Part shown: positions 53,114-61,850 of the stretch, one piece after another
Position numbering within the stretch: position 1 is the stretch's first letter
Layout: each line of letters begins with the position of its first letter
Assembly: GCF_002850255.1 (NCBI RefSeq)
Contig: NZ_CP022522.1
Coordinates: 2,851,125-2,915,124, forward strand
DNA from: Pseudoalteromonas sp. NC201
GTDB taxonomy: Bacteria; Pseudomonadota; Gammaproteobacteria; Enterobacterales; Alteromonadaceae
Direction of reading: 5' to 3'
Length of the DNA: 64,000 nt
The notes under the pieces: model-generated
Told to the model about the DNA's origin: nothing
What the model saw: the letters and a program-made list of their open reading frames with translations, nothing else
Databases searched by the model: none
Made by a program: the position numbers and the translations under genes

Positions 53114-55462
53114 TTAAATCAAATCGAAACTTTGTTGCCCATCGGAACGAATTGATAGCTTAGATGCATTTGGAAGCATCTGATATATAGGAAGAATTTG
53201 TTTTTCAATGTATTGATAATAATCAATATCTACGAGCTTGCCTTGCTGCGCGAACTTGGGTCCATCGGTACTTAAATAATACGGTATTTGCGCCCCCTTT
53301 TTAGCAGTTTGCAACAATCCATCTTCGATAGCTTGTTTCGCCGCTTTTACCTGAGGAGGGATATTTTTTGTATATAACTCAACAGACTTACCAAGCTTCT
53401 TTTTATAAATGAGTTTTTCGTCTACTTTTCCAGCGAAAATCTCATTTATGTATTGATGAGTGATCTCAACGGTGTCGAGCCCGTCAAACAGCGCGCGAAT
53501 AATTGCTTGTTGATATTCCTTTGCAATTTCCGTCCAATCACTACGCACGGTCTCCATTCCTTTAAAAACCAGCTTTTGCTCGCCAAGATCTGTGATCTGC
53601 CCAACATATCGCTTTTTAGAGCCGACTTCTTGACCACGAATGGTGGGCATAAAGAATGGGCTATAATGTGTTTCAAACTCTATTTCTAAATAACTGTGAA
53701 GACCAAAGCTTTCCGTCAGTAAAACGCGCCAGCGCTCGTTAATTTCTATCATCAGCTGCTTGCCTATTGCTTGGCACGCTTCGCTACGCAAAGACTCGGG
53801 TAAACAGACGAAAGTTGAGTCGGTATCGCCGTAGATCACTTCATATCCAAGCTGTTCAATCCAGGTTCGCGTTTGTTGCATTATTTGATGACCGCGCATC
53901 GTTATTGAACTCGCAAGACGAGGATCGTAAAAGCGACATCCCTTAGACCCAAGTACGCCATACAAGCTATTCATGATGATTTTAATCGCCTGTGAGAGCA
54001 TCATGTCTTTGTCTAATTTAGCTTGTTCACGTGCGCTGGAGAGCGCGGCGACTAAACCCGGTAAATGATGTTCTGTGCGGCTAAATTTACCTTTATTAAA
54101 GCCCTCTATGGCATGTTCTGGATGTTGTAATCCTTCTATTAACCCCATAGGGTCAATACAAAAAGTGCGGATAATTGAGGGGTAAAGGCTTTTGAAATCG
54201 AGTACCAAAATATTTTGGTAGAGGCCTGGCTTTGAGTCCATGACATAACCGCCGGGACTGTCAAAGTTAATGCCATGCTCAGATAAATTTGGTGCAATGT
54301 AACCGCTTCGGTGCAGTAACGGTAAATACAAGTTGGTAAACGCGGCGACTGAGCCACCCATTTTCTCGAGTTCCAAACCCGTCAACTGAGTTCGAGCGAG
54401 GGCAAATTCAAGTAAGTTTAGTTTACTAAAAATGTCGAGCACCAACTGACAATCTTGTAAGTTATACGCTGCGAGCGCCGGTTTATCATGATGAAACTGC
54501 CTGATGATTTCCTCAAGCCTGTCATCCTGTGCGATAAGCTTGGTAGTACCCAAAATCTTCTCAGCCACAAAGCTCAGTTTAAATGTTTCAAAGTGATAGG
54601 TCGCATTTTTCATCATATCGATGCCATCTAGCATCACTCTCCCCGGAATAAACACCCGGGTATAGTTACCTTTGAAGGTCGACATCGCTCCGCCATCTCG
54701 CCCTATCGCAAGTGCGACGCCGTTAGCCTGTGCGCGTTCCACAAGTATTGCGGCATCGAACTCAATCACATTCCATCCGATTAACACATCTGGGTCTAAA
54801 CGATTCACTTGCTTGACCAGCTCTTCTAATAACGCAATTTCATCTTCAACCCAAACGACATTGACGGCAGCATGCTGCGCCTCACCTATCATGATCACCA
54901 GCTTTTTGGTATCGGTCACTAAACCCACCGAAAATAAGACCCCCTCGCCGTTACATTCTATATCGATAGAAAGCATTTCAAGGTGTGGCCTATAATCATC
55001 ACAAGCCTTAAATTGCGCCTGAGTAATTTCGATATAGCCCGGTTTTTGCGTGGCTTTACCTTTGACCCAAGCAGCTCCGCGAATAAAGCGCTCCATTAAA
55101 TAGCGGTCGGAATGGCGAATATCCTCTTCATATAACGCGATTTTATTTTCAAGTAGCTGTTTTGCCTCATAGAAGTGATTCAAGGTGCGAAATTTCACAA
55201 CACAAACAGGAGCTTGATCGAAGTGCTTTAGTTGACTTGGCGAGATGCTAAACTGCAACTGAGCGCGACTTAGCAGCAGCTCTACTTCCGTTTTTTTATC
55301 TTGTTTAATGAAAAAGAGTGGCTGCTCATCCTCTACCCACACCTTGAGTAACTGATGTTGCGATTTGAGCCAATAACACAAGCGCAGTTGGCCATTTACC
55401 TGCATCTGCTGTCTCGATAAAATAAAGCCCTGATATATCGCTTGTGCCAACTCCAATACCAC
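53114..55462 (-). CDS. polB: DNA polymerase II (family B)
   Basis: PolB is the damage-related family-B polymerase with a 3'-5' exonuclease. The 782-residue protein equals E. coli PolB (783) in length. Exonuclease motifs are SIDIECNGEG and GWNVIEFDAAIL. Polymerase motif A is LDFKSLYPSIIRTF, motif B lies in KIIMNSLYGVLG, and motif C is YGDTDSTFV; GSKKRYVG follows. The C-terminal QQSFDLI resembles the clamp-binding QxSLF-type tail. The frame starts with GTG 55462, with TTG 55456 as a better-spaced alternative behind AGGG. It is divergent from dinG. No LexA box was seen between them. Confidence 0.95.
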   Translation of the reverse strand: MVLELAQAIYQGFILSRQQMQVNGQLRLCYWLKSQHQLLKVWVEDEQPLFFIKQDKKTEVELLLSRAQLQFSISPSQLKHFDQAPVCVVKFRTLNHFYEAKQLLENKIALYEEDIRHSDRYLMERFIRGAAWVKGKATQKPGYIEITQAQFKACDDYRPHLEMLSIDIECNGEGVLFSVGLVTDTKKLVIMIGEAQHAAVNVVWVEDEIALLEELVKQVNRLDPDVLIGWNVIEFDAAILVERAQANGVALAIGRDGGAMSTFKGNYTRVFIPGRVMLDGIDMMKNATYHFETFKLSFVAEKILGTTKLIAQDDRLEEIIRQFHHDKPALAAYNLQDCQLVLDIFSKLNLLEFALARTQLTGLELEKMGGSVAAFTNLYLPLLHRSGYIAPNLSEHGINFDSPGGYVMDSKPGLYQNILVLDFKSLYPSIIRTFCIDPMGLIEGLQHPEHAIEGFNKGKFSRTEHHLPGLVAALSSAREQAKLDKDMMLSQAIKIIMNSLYGVLGSKGCRFYDPRLASSITMRGHQIMQQTRTWIEQLGYEVIYGDTDSTFVCLPESLRSEACQAIGKQLMIEINERWRVLLTESFGLHSYLEIEFETHYSPFFMPTIRGQEVGSKKRYVGQITDLGEQKLVFKGMETVRSDWTEIAKEYQQAIIRALFDGLDTVEITHQYINEIFAGKVDEKLIYKKKLGKSVELYTKNIPPQVKAAKQAIEDGLLQTAKKGAQIPYYLSTDGPKFAQQGKLVDIDYYQYIEKQILPIYQMLPNASKLSIRSDGQQSFDLI

Positions 55463-55617
55463 CCTAAAATAGACGAATCACTGTAATTATATCCACCTGT
55501 TTATTGAACATAAAGTCACAAACAGAATAAAACCTATCCATTAACGCAGTGATTAACTAAAAATCGAGACTCAAGTGGTAGGCTTGCTTCATATCAGAAC
55601 TCTAGGCTAAATAGATT

Positions 55618-57687
55618 ATGCTCTCAGACAAACTAAAAAAAACCATCCGCCAAGCACATCAAAATGTCGCCTCCGCTTTAGATGGCTTTCGTCCTCGTCC
55701 GAGTCAAAATTATCTGGTCGCCGAAATCGCAAAAACACTCTCTGGTGATTATCACCGCACTCAACGTATTTGCGTGATTGAAGCAGGAACAGGTACTGGA
55801 AAATCTTTAGCCTATCTACTCGGCGCGCTTCCTGTTGCACTCTCAAGTAAAAAGAAACTCGTCATCTCGACTGCAACCGTCGCTTTACAAGAACAGCTGA
55901 TCAACAAAGAGTTGCCATTTTTAAAAGAACATTCAGGCATAGACTTTAAATTTGACCTCGTAAAAGGCCGTCAACGCTACATCTGTGTACAAAAACTGAT
56001 GGCCGCCGTCAGCGATGATGAGATGCAAATGTCGATGATGCCGACAACCAGCAGTCCGCTTTCTCAAATGGAGCAAAGGTGTTTAAGAGAGTTAGCACTT
56101 GCTTACCAAGAAAAGCGCTGGCAAGGTGATAGAGATAGCTGGGAAGACACAATTCCAGATAAAGTTTGGAATGTTATCGCTTGTGATAAACACGCCTGCC
56201 AACGGCAACTAAAATCTCATCACTTATGCCCTTTTCATTTAGCTCGACAAAAGATTGCACAAATGGATGTGTTGGTGATTAATCACGCTTTGTTACTGGC
56301 CGACTTAGAACTAGGTGGCGGAACGATATTACCGGAACCAGAAGAAACATTTTACGTAATTGATGAGGCGCACCACCTGCCTCATATTACCAGAGATTTT
56401 TCTTCTGCAGCGGCAACGATTAAAGGCACTATCGAGTGGCTTGAAAAGCTACTTAAGTTTAGCGGAAAGATGGCAAACACCGTGGTTTCGCAAAAAGCCA
56501 TTGGGCAGAATTTCAAACTGAATGATGCAGCCAATGACGCTGCGAAGTACCTTAGAGCGGTAAGGGATATACTCGATCAGAGCGACTTTACTTATAACGA
56601 TGACGATACCTACCGCTTTAGTCATGGCGAAGTACCTGAAGCGCTCACCGTAAAAGCAAAAGATATTGCGGATGCCACGCAAGATGCACTGCGTTGCCTT
56701 ACCAAGATGCATGATGCTCTGTCGGGCGATGTTTCAGACGGCGATGTACAAGCTTTTTTAGCCGACCCATTATTGGTTGAAAGCGGTCAATATATCAACC
56801 GACTTGAGCAACTCAACAAACTCTGGTTTAGCTATGCTCGAAAAGGCGACAGCGTGCCACATGCAAGGTGGATAAAACGCTTAGAATACAAACACCATCA
56901 CGACCATTTACTTTGCGATTGTCCGATTGAAGTCGGCTATTATTTGAAGGATCACCTCTGGCGAGAGTGTGCAGGCGCGGTGCTCTGCTCCGCAACCCTC
57001 AGTGCTTTGGGCACATTCGATCATTTCGCCCACGAAAGTGGGTTGGCAAAAGAGCCTGGTGTTAAATATATCAAGGCTGATTCTCCGTTTGATTATCCCA
57101 ATCAAGCGACATTGCATTTGCCAAAAACCCAAACAGATCCAACGGATAAAGCCTTTAGCGATTATTTAGCGGATGCCCTGCCAACCTATTTAGACACCAG
57201 TAAGGCTAACCTTGTACTGTTTGCTTCTTATTGGCAAATGAATCATGTGGTAGAAAAATTAAGAGGTAAAAATCTCAATATTTTGGTACAGGGTGAGCTT
57301 TCCCGTGACGCCCTACTCACTCGTCATAAAGCAAATATCGACTTAGGTCGTGGCAGTATCTTATTTGGTACACAAAGCTTATCCGAGGGACTAGATTTAC
57401 CCGGAAAATACTTAGAGAACCTCGTGGTGACTAAGATCCCTTTTGCCGTGCCAACGTCCCCTATTGAGGAAGCCCAAGCGGAATTCGTGCAAAGTAAAGG
57501 GGGGAATCCATTTTTATCTATCACGGTACCCGATGCTGCAAAGAAATTAGTACAAAGCTGTGGTAGACTGCTGCGTAAGGAATCAGACTCCGGCCGTATC
57601 ACCATCTTAGATAGACGTTTAGTTACAAAACGTTATGGCAAAGCCATGCTTGATACTCTGCCACCATACAAAAGGCAAATTGATTAA
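55618..57687 (+). CDS. dinG: ATP-dependent DNA helicase DinG
   Basis: DinG is an iron-sulfur SF2 helicase that unwinds R-loops and forked DNA. The 689-residue protein has EAGTGTGKSLAYL (Walker A), iron-sulfur cysteines (RYICVQKL, CDKHACQ and CPFHLARQKI), YVIDEAHHLP (DEAH), TATVALQEQL, FGTQSLSEGLDLPG and SCGRLLRKESDSG. The E. coli protein has 716 residues. It is the first gene of a tight plus-strand operon: yfcA starts 2 bases after it, then priC, a deacetylase-like gene, comFB and ybaM follow. Confidence 0.94.
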   Translation: MLSDKLKKTIRQAHQNVASALDGFRPRPSQNYLVAEIAKTLSGDYHRTQRICVIEAGTGTGKSLAYLLGALPVALSSKKKLVISTATVALQEQLINKELPFLKEHSGIDFKFDLVKGRQRYICVQKLMAAVSDDEMQMSMMPTTSSPLSQMEQRCLRELALAYQEKRWQGDRDSWEDTIPDKVWNVIACDKHACQRQLKSHHLCPFHLARQKIAQMDVLVINHALLLADLELGGGTILPEPEETFYVIDEAHHLPHITRDFSSAAATIKGTIEWLEKLLKFSGKMANTVVSQKAIGQNFKLNDAANDAAKYLRAVRDILDQSDFTYNDDDTYRFSHGEVPEALTVKAKDIADATQDALRCLTKMHDALSGDVSDGDVQAFLADPLLVESGQYINRLEQLNKLWFSYARKGDSVPHARWIKRLEYKHHHDHLLCDCPIEVGYYLKDHLWRECAGAVLCSATLSALGTFDHFAHESGLAKEPGVKYIKADSPFDYPNQATLHLPKTQTDPTDKAFSDYLADALPTYLDTSKANLVLFASYWQMNHVVEKLRGKNLNILVQGELSRDALLTRHKANIDLGRGSILFGTQSLSEGLDLPGKYLENLVVTKIPFAVPTSPIEEAQAEFVQSKGGNPFLSITVPDAAKKLVQSCGRLLRKESDSGRITILDRRLVTKRYGKAMLDTLPPYKRQID

Positions 57688-57689
57688 TA

Positions 57690-58469
57690 ATGTTTGAACT
57701 CGCTTTAGATCCCACAACTTGGGGGTTACTTTGCTTAGTCGCACTGGCTGCTGGATTTATTGATGCAATTGCAGGTGGTGGTGGGCTGCTAACCGTACCA
57801 GCTTTGCTTACTGCTGGCCTTCCTCCGCATTTAACCTTAGGTACCAACAAGCTCGCCGCGAGTTTTGGCTCCTTAACCGCGAGCTTTACCTACTACAAAA
57901 AGCAGTTATTCAAACCTAGCTTTTGGATTGGCTCTATTATTGCCACTGCGATAGGTGCCGTATTGGGCACATTACTTGTCGACTTTTTAAGTATCGAGTT
58001 TTTAAATAAACTTATCCCCGTTATTATCATCGCTGTCGCAATTTATAGCTTAGTCGGTAGGCTAAGCCCAACAGATTCCCATACTTTGCCAGAAGCGAAT
58101 CGAGCACTCAAAATCAAGCAGTGGGCGCAAGGTTTATCGTTGGGATTTTTTGATGGTATGGCAGGGCCTGGTACTGGCACGTTTTGGACTGCGTCTAACA
58201 GTATGCTCTATAAAATGAGCTTACTTTTAAACTGTGGTCTTGCTCGTTCAATGAACTTTGTTTCCAACTTTATCTCGCTTATCACCTTTGTAGCCTTGGG
58301 TCATGTTAACTTTATGCTGGGTATCACCATGGGCGCCTTTTTAATGTTTGGAGCTTGGCTTGGTGCGCATTCTGCGATTAAGTTTGGCAACAAACTAATC
58401 AAACCACTCTTTAACACTGTGGTTATTGTACTTGCTGGCAAGCTCATTTTTGAGGCTTATTTCTCGTGA
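57690..58469 (+). CDS. yfcA: TauE/SafE family exporter (YfcA-like)
   Basis: This is a 259-residue inner-membrane protein with about eight hydrophobic helices. Two halves carry the family's repeated motif: GFIDAIAGGGGLLTVPALL (about 22-40) and LSLGFFDGMAGPGTGTFW (about 150-168), with LGTNKLAASFGS in the first half. TauE/SafE proteins export sulfite or organosulfonates; E. coli YfcA (269 aa) is closest by size and motif. The true substrate is unknown. It starts 2 bases after dinG and overlaps priC by 4 bases (GTGA). Confidence 0.88.
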   Translation: MFELALDPTTWGLLCLVALAAGFIDAIAGGGGLLTVPALLTAGLPPHLTLGTNKLAASFGSLTASFTYYKKQLFKPSFWIGSIIATAIGAVLGTLLVDFLSIEFLNKLIPVIIIAVAIYSLVGRLSPTDSHTLPEANRALKIKQWAQGLSLGFFDGMAGPGTGTFWTASNSMLYKMSLLLNCGLARSMNFVSNFISLITFVALGHVNFMLGITMGAFLMFGAWLGAHSAIKFGNKLIKPLFNTVVIVLAGKLIFEAYFS

Positions 58470-59065
58470 GCACAGGGCTTATCAAGCTTGAGCAACAAGT
58501 CAGCCGCTTAAAGCAACAAGCAGCGCAATTTGACTCCGCGAAATGGTTTGATAAGAATCGTTATATGCAGGCACAGCCCAGCTTATTTGATGCCCGTGTA
58601 TTTCGAACTAAAAGCTTAAAGCTCAGCGACTATGTTGAAGAAATAGCAGAAGCAATGTCCCACCTACCGCCAAGTGCGCAGCGCCACGCCTTTACATTTG
58701 CCATCGAGCGGATAGGTTCACAAATGGAAGCCGTGTTGAAGGTGTTAAAATCAACCCCGGTCTGGGCGAAAGAAAACAAACTGAATACACCAAAAAAAGC
58801 CAAAGTGTATAAGAAGGCAGTGCAGAAGATTATGCAGTCGTCCCATGAGTTATATCAGGAGCTGTCACAAAATCATGAATTTGAGCGTCGACTGCAAGAA
58901 ATGATTGATCTCAGAAGACTACAGATGGACAAAGCAGATCCCACTCAAGCTGCCAAGCTCAATGCCGAAATATTAGCCCTTCATGCCCGCCTTGGCCGCT
59001 GTAGAAAAGCCATTTCCGCCACCGAGCAAAAAATTCAAGAAGTTGAGAAAAGTCAGAGCCGTTAA
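58466..59065 (+). CDS. priC: Primosomal replication protein PriC
   Basis: PriC restarts collapsed replication forks by loading DnaB. The 199-residue, highly helical and basic protein has the PriC pattern: LEQQVSRLKQQAAQFD near the start, RYMQAQPSLFDARVFRTKS, and AIERIGSQMEAVLKVLKSTPVW. A further ERRLQEMIDLRRL segment closes it. The GTG start at 58466 overlaps the yfcA stop by four bases (GTGA). In E. coli priC is next to ybaM; here ybaM lies three genes downstream. Confidence 0.88.
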   Translation: MSTGLIKLEQQVSRLKQQAAQFDSAKWFDKNRYMQAQPSLFDARVFRTKSLKLSDYVEEIAEAMSHLPPSAQRHAFTFAIERIGSQMEAVLKVLKSTPVWAKENKLNTPKKAKVYKKAVQKIMQSSHELYQELSQNHEFERRLQEMIDLRRLQMDKADPTQAAKLNAEILALHARLGRCRKAISATEQKIQEVEKSQSR

Positions 59066-59970
59066 TGCTGTACTACCACCCTATTTATAGCGAGTTGAGC
59101 CTGCCTGAAAAGCATCGCTTCCCTATCAGCAAGTATAAAAAATTATACCAACGAATAAACGCCAGTAAATTTGCTAAATTTATCAAAGAACCCGAGCAAA
59201 AAATCACAGCTGATGCACTGCAACTTTGCCACGACAATAATTACGTTGATGGCTTTCTAAACGGCACGTTGAGCGAAAAAGCAATTAAAAAAATGGGCTT
59301 TCCTTGGAGTGAGCAACTAGTTGAACGCACTTTGATTTCTCTAGGTGGCGGTTTAGCGGCAGCAAAGTATGCGCTCGAATATGGATTTGGAGCAAACTTA
59401 AGCGGCGGCTATCATCACGCACATCGCGATTTTGGCAGCGGCTTTTGCATATTTAATGATTGGGCGGTGGTCGCGGCAACGCTCATTGCCCATCAACGGG
59501 TTGAGCGAGTGCTGATCTTTGACTGTGACGTACATCAAGGCGATGGCACAGCAACGATCGTTGCAGATAGAGACGATATCATTACCTGCTCCATCCACTG
59601 TGAAAGTAACTTTCCTCGCATTAAACCGCAATCCGATTTGGACTTTGCCTTACCTGTGAATACACAGGATGCGCAATATGTGGCAACCGTCCGCAAAGCC
59701 TTACAACTGGCGGTTCGATTATACCAGCCAGACATCATCCTCTATAACGCTGGTGCAGACGTCTATCAAGGCGATGAACTAGGACACTTTAGTGTTTCAA
59801 AGCAAGGTGTTAGAGCTCGAGATTCGATTGTTTTTGAGTATGCTCATCACCTCAATATCCCATTAGCTTTTGCTCTTGGTGGGGGCTACCAGCGCGACGT
59901 TGATCATCTTGTAGATATACATCAACAAACCTTTTTGGCTTTGTTCGATAACCCCGCTATTATGATATAA
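59065..59970 (+). CDS. Histone deacetylase-family hydrolase
   Basis: This is a 301-residue zinc-dependent amide hydrolase of the class II/bacterial HDAC-like type. Active-site blocks are present: SGGYHHAHRDFGSGFCIFND (His pair), LIFDCDVHQGDGTATI (zinc Asp and His), LYNAGADVYQGDELG (second Asp) and LALGGGYQRDV. Bacterial members deacetylate acetylpolyamines or acetylated small molecules and proteins; which of these applies is unknown. The ATG overlaps the priC stop (TAATG). It belongs to the dinG-ybaM operon. Confidence 0.93.
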   Translation: MLYYHPIYSELSLPEKHRFPISKYKKLYQRINASKFAKFIKEPEQKITADALQLCHDNNYVDGFLNGTLSEKAIKKMGFPWSEQLVERTLISLGGGLAAAKYALEYGFGANLSGGYHHAHRDFGSGFCIFNDWAVVAATLIAHQRVERVLIFDCDVHQGDGTATIVADRDDIITCSIHCESNFPRIKPQSDLDFALPVNTQDAQYVATVRKALQLAVRLYQPDIILYNAGADVYQGDELGHFSVSKQGVRARDSIVFEYAHHLNIPLAFALGGGYQRDVDHLVDIHQQTFLALFDNPAIMI

Positions 59971-59997
59971 ACTTAAAAGGAATGTGCAGGAGGCTGT

Positions 59998-60270
59998 ATG
60001 AAGTTACATGATGATATTCATAATTATTATGAGAAGCTGGTCGTCGAACATATCGTCCGTCGTAAGTTAGATAAAATTTATGATGAAGACGTAATGGCTG
60101 ACTTTTGTTGTACTGTATTGAACCAACTACCATCGCGTTATATTCGCTACGATGTCGACATGGAGTTTTACCTGCCTCAGCCCGAGCGTGTAAAAATGGA
60201 ACAGGCGGTAGAGCGTGCGATTGATTTTGCCATTTCACAAATCGCTAAAAAGGAACAATTTCAAGTATGA
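59998..60270 (+). CDS. ComFB-family protein
   Basis: This is a 90-residue protein with the late-competence ComFB pattern: [13 protein letters not shown], then [20 protein letters not shown], and a C-terminal [13 protein letters not shown] helix. Most ComFB domains have extra Cys pairs for zinc; only CC is present here. The function of the family is not settled; some members were recently reported to bind cyclic dinucleotides, which is worth noting because a GGDEF-EAL gene is in the same window. It has AGGAGG four bases before the ATG and overlaps ybaM by four bases (ATGA). Confidence 0.83.
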   Translation: MKLHDDIHNYYEKLVVEHIVRRKLDKIYDEDVMADFCCTVLNQLPSRYIRYDVDMEFYLPQPERVKMEQAVERAIDFAISQIAKKEQFQV

Positions 60271-60428
60271 GTACCCCTTTAGAACAAGCGCCAACTCATG
60301 TAAAGCTTGCCGTCGACCTCATTATGTTGTTAGAGGAGCATGATCTTCCTGCGGAGGAAGTCATGGCTGCACTTGAAATTGTCAGATCTGACTTTCAAAA
60401 CAAGCTGAATAACCAACAAAAAACTTAA
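60267..60428 (+). CDS. ybaM: YbaM family small protein (DUF2496)
   Basis: This is a 53-residue protein: [20 protein letters not shown], then [19 protein letters not shown] and [15 protein letters not shown]. coli YbaM ([20 protein letters not shown]) is clearly the same family. Function is unknown. In E. coli ybaM lies beside priC, and the shared neighbourhood supports the call. It starts on ATGA overlapping the comFB-like stop codon and closes the operon. A hairpin follows (60484-60513). Confidence 0.93.
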   Translation: MSTPLEQAPTHVKLAVDLIMLLEEHDLPAEEVMAALEIVRSDFQNKLNNQQKT

Positions 60429-60483
60429 CATTAAATATACATTTAAGTCATACTTAGTTTTTAACCTTAGATTCTAATCAATA

Positions 60484-60513
60484 GCGGTTGTGCAAAACAG
60501 CACAACCGCGTTT
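60484..60513 (+). terminator. Hairpin after the dinG-ybaM operon, in front of the NLP gene
   Basis: Arms GCGGTTGTGC / GCACAACCGC with a 6-base A-rich loop and GTTTATT after. It can end the ybaM transcript; it also lies in the leader of the NLP gene, whose start is 20 bases downstream. Confidence 0.75.
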
Positions 60514-60528
60514 ATTAAGGAAAGCTGT

Positions 60529-61323
60529 ATGACAACAACACAACTCCCTTTATTGTCCCTCGCGATTATTGCTGCGTCTGCACAATATGCTTACGCCAAT
60601 GACTTTGCTGCATTAGACGAAGCCCTCCCAGCACCCTACATTATCAACGGTACTGAACCTGTGTTTGATTTTGATGGTGATGGTTGCCTGCCGAGTGCTG
60701 GGATCAGTAGAACTGGCGCGCAAAATTCAGGGCTAAAAACATCGGGCCGCATCACAGGAGATTGCAGAGATAATCAATTTTTAAATACTTCTAATACTGT
60801 GCACCGCTACGCCTGTAAAACAACAACTAACGGCGAGTATTGTGGACACTTCTATGCACTTTACTTCAAAAAAGACCAAGTGTTCGACTACTTTGGTGGT
60901 GGTCACCGCCATGACTGGGAATATGCAGCGGTATGGACTCGAGATGGGATAGTTACACATGGTAGCTATAGCGCACATGGCGACTTATTCACTAAACCTG
61001 CTAATGAGCTACCATTCGAAAATGGCCACTTAAAAATTGTCTATCATAAAGACGGCATTTTGACCCATGCACTGCGCTTTGCCAAATCAAACGAAATCGC
61101 TGAAAACAACTATCACCGCTTTGTCACACCCGCTATCATCAGTTGGTACAAAATGGCTGGAGATGGAATTTCGAACACAGCATTACGAGAAAAGCTCAAT
61201 CAATATGATTATGGCTCCGCCACCTTGCCCGTTAAAGACAGTCGTTTCCTCAATAACCTCAATCGCTTTAAACCAAGTGACTACCCAACTTACGCGCAAA
61301 GTGATATAGACAACGCTCAGTAA
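60529..61323 (+). CDS. NEP1-like protein (NLP / NPP1 family), secreted
   Basis: NLPs are secreted cytolysins of plant-associated microbes which bind glycosylinositol phosphorylceramide sphingolipids, with homologues in some bacteria. The 264-residue protein has a Sec signal peptide (1-24, ending AYANDF). The family's hallmark GHRHDWE is perfect (GGGHRHDWEYAAVW), with FDGDGCLPSAGI, HFYALYFKKDQ and SYSAHGDLF in the expected order. The His, Asp and Glu of GHRHDWE are the metal-site residues of the family. Four Cys in the mature part (in GDGCLP, GDCRDN, YACKT and EYCGHF) could form two disulfides. ATG 60529 has AAGGAA upstream. Its target in a marine setting is unknown. Confidence 0.93.
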   Translation: MTTTQLPLLSLAIIAASAQYAYANDFAALDEALPAPYIINGTEPVFDFDGDGCLPSAGISRTGAQNSGLKTSGRITGDCRDNQFLNTSNTVHRYACKTTTNGEYCGHFYALYFKKDQVFDYFGGGHRHDWEYAAVWTRDGIVTHGSYSAHGDLFTKPANELPFENGHLKIVYHKDGILTHALRFAKSNEIAENNYHRFVTPAIISWYKMAGDGISNTALREKLNQYDYGSATLPVKDSRFLNNLNRFKPSDYPTYAQSDIDNAQ

Positions 61324-61335
61324 TTGCTTAGACAA

Positions 61336-61363
61336 ACTCACCTCATCAATCGATGAGGTGAGT
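61336..61363 (+). terminator. Perfect 12-bp hairpin after the NLP gene
   Basis: Arms ACTCACCTCATC / GATGAGGTGAGT with an AATC loop. No T-run follows, so it may be a 3' stabilising structure rather than an intrinsic terminator. Confidence 0.5.
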
Positions 61364-61372
61364 CGATATGCT

Positions 61373-61386
61373 ATACCAATTGGTAT
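61373..61386. repeat. Solo palindrome ATACCAATTGGTAT (MITE family B tip)
   Basis: A perfect 14-base palindrome whose half ATACCAATTG equals the tip of the element at 18290-18451. It may be a deletion or excision remnant. Confidence 0.5.
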
Positions 61387-61850
61387 TAGCCTGCGTCTTG
61401 CTTCTGCCTAAGCAACCTTGCTCGCTCTAGTTTATATTGTGCAAAGAAAATACTATCCATTTCACTTGTTTGCGGATCAATAAAATAAGCAATATCGCTT
61501 CGATATGGCTCAGGTGAGAAGTGTTTGCCATCTTCCCAATAGAGCACAGCGTGCTTTACTAATTCACCGAGATAGGTGTGATCCCACGCATAGTGACAAA
61601 AGCCATGGTGCTCCCCCAAATTAGGTGAGTATTTTTTTTCAATATCCGCCATTTGCCCGGTATTTTTGTAATCCGCAAATTGTTTAGCATCTTGCTCCGC
61701 CGATTGAGGATCAGTGAAATAGGCAATATCACGCCTAGGTGGTAAGGCTTGAGGTAATCCAAATTTATCCGATATACCATTGCACTTTACGACAATCCAC
61801 TGCACAAAATGTGCCCCGATAATATGGTCCCATTTCAACGCAACGTACAT
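61386..61850 (-). CDS. Unknown protein built of two diverged repeats
   Basis: This is a 154-residue soluble protein; I do not recognise the family. Two tandem repeats are visible: repeat 1 (about 7-70) with WDHIIGAHFVQW, then RRDIAYFTDPQSAEQDAKQF, and repeat 2 (about 90-145) with WDHTYLGELVKHAV, then RSDIAYFIDPQTSEMDSIFF. The spacing between the WDH and DIAYF motifs is similar in each. A short His-rich link (GEHHGFCHYAWDH) joins them. The start has AAGGAGG four bases upstream. It lies between the convergent NLP gene and the divergent RND pump. Confidence 0.8.
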   Translation of the reverse strand: MYVALKWDHIIGAHFVQWIVVKCNGISDKFGLPQALPPRRDIAYFTDPQSAEQDAKQFADYKNTGQMADIEKKYSPNLGEHHGFCHYAWDHTYLGELVKHAVLYWEDGKHFSPEPYRSDIAYFIDPQTSEMDSIFFAQYKLERARLLRQKQDAG

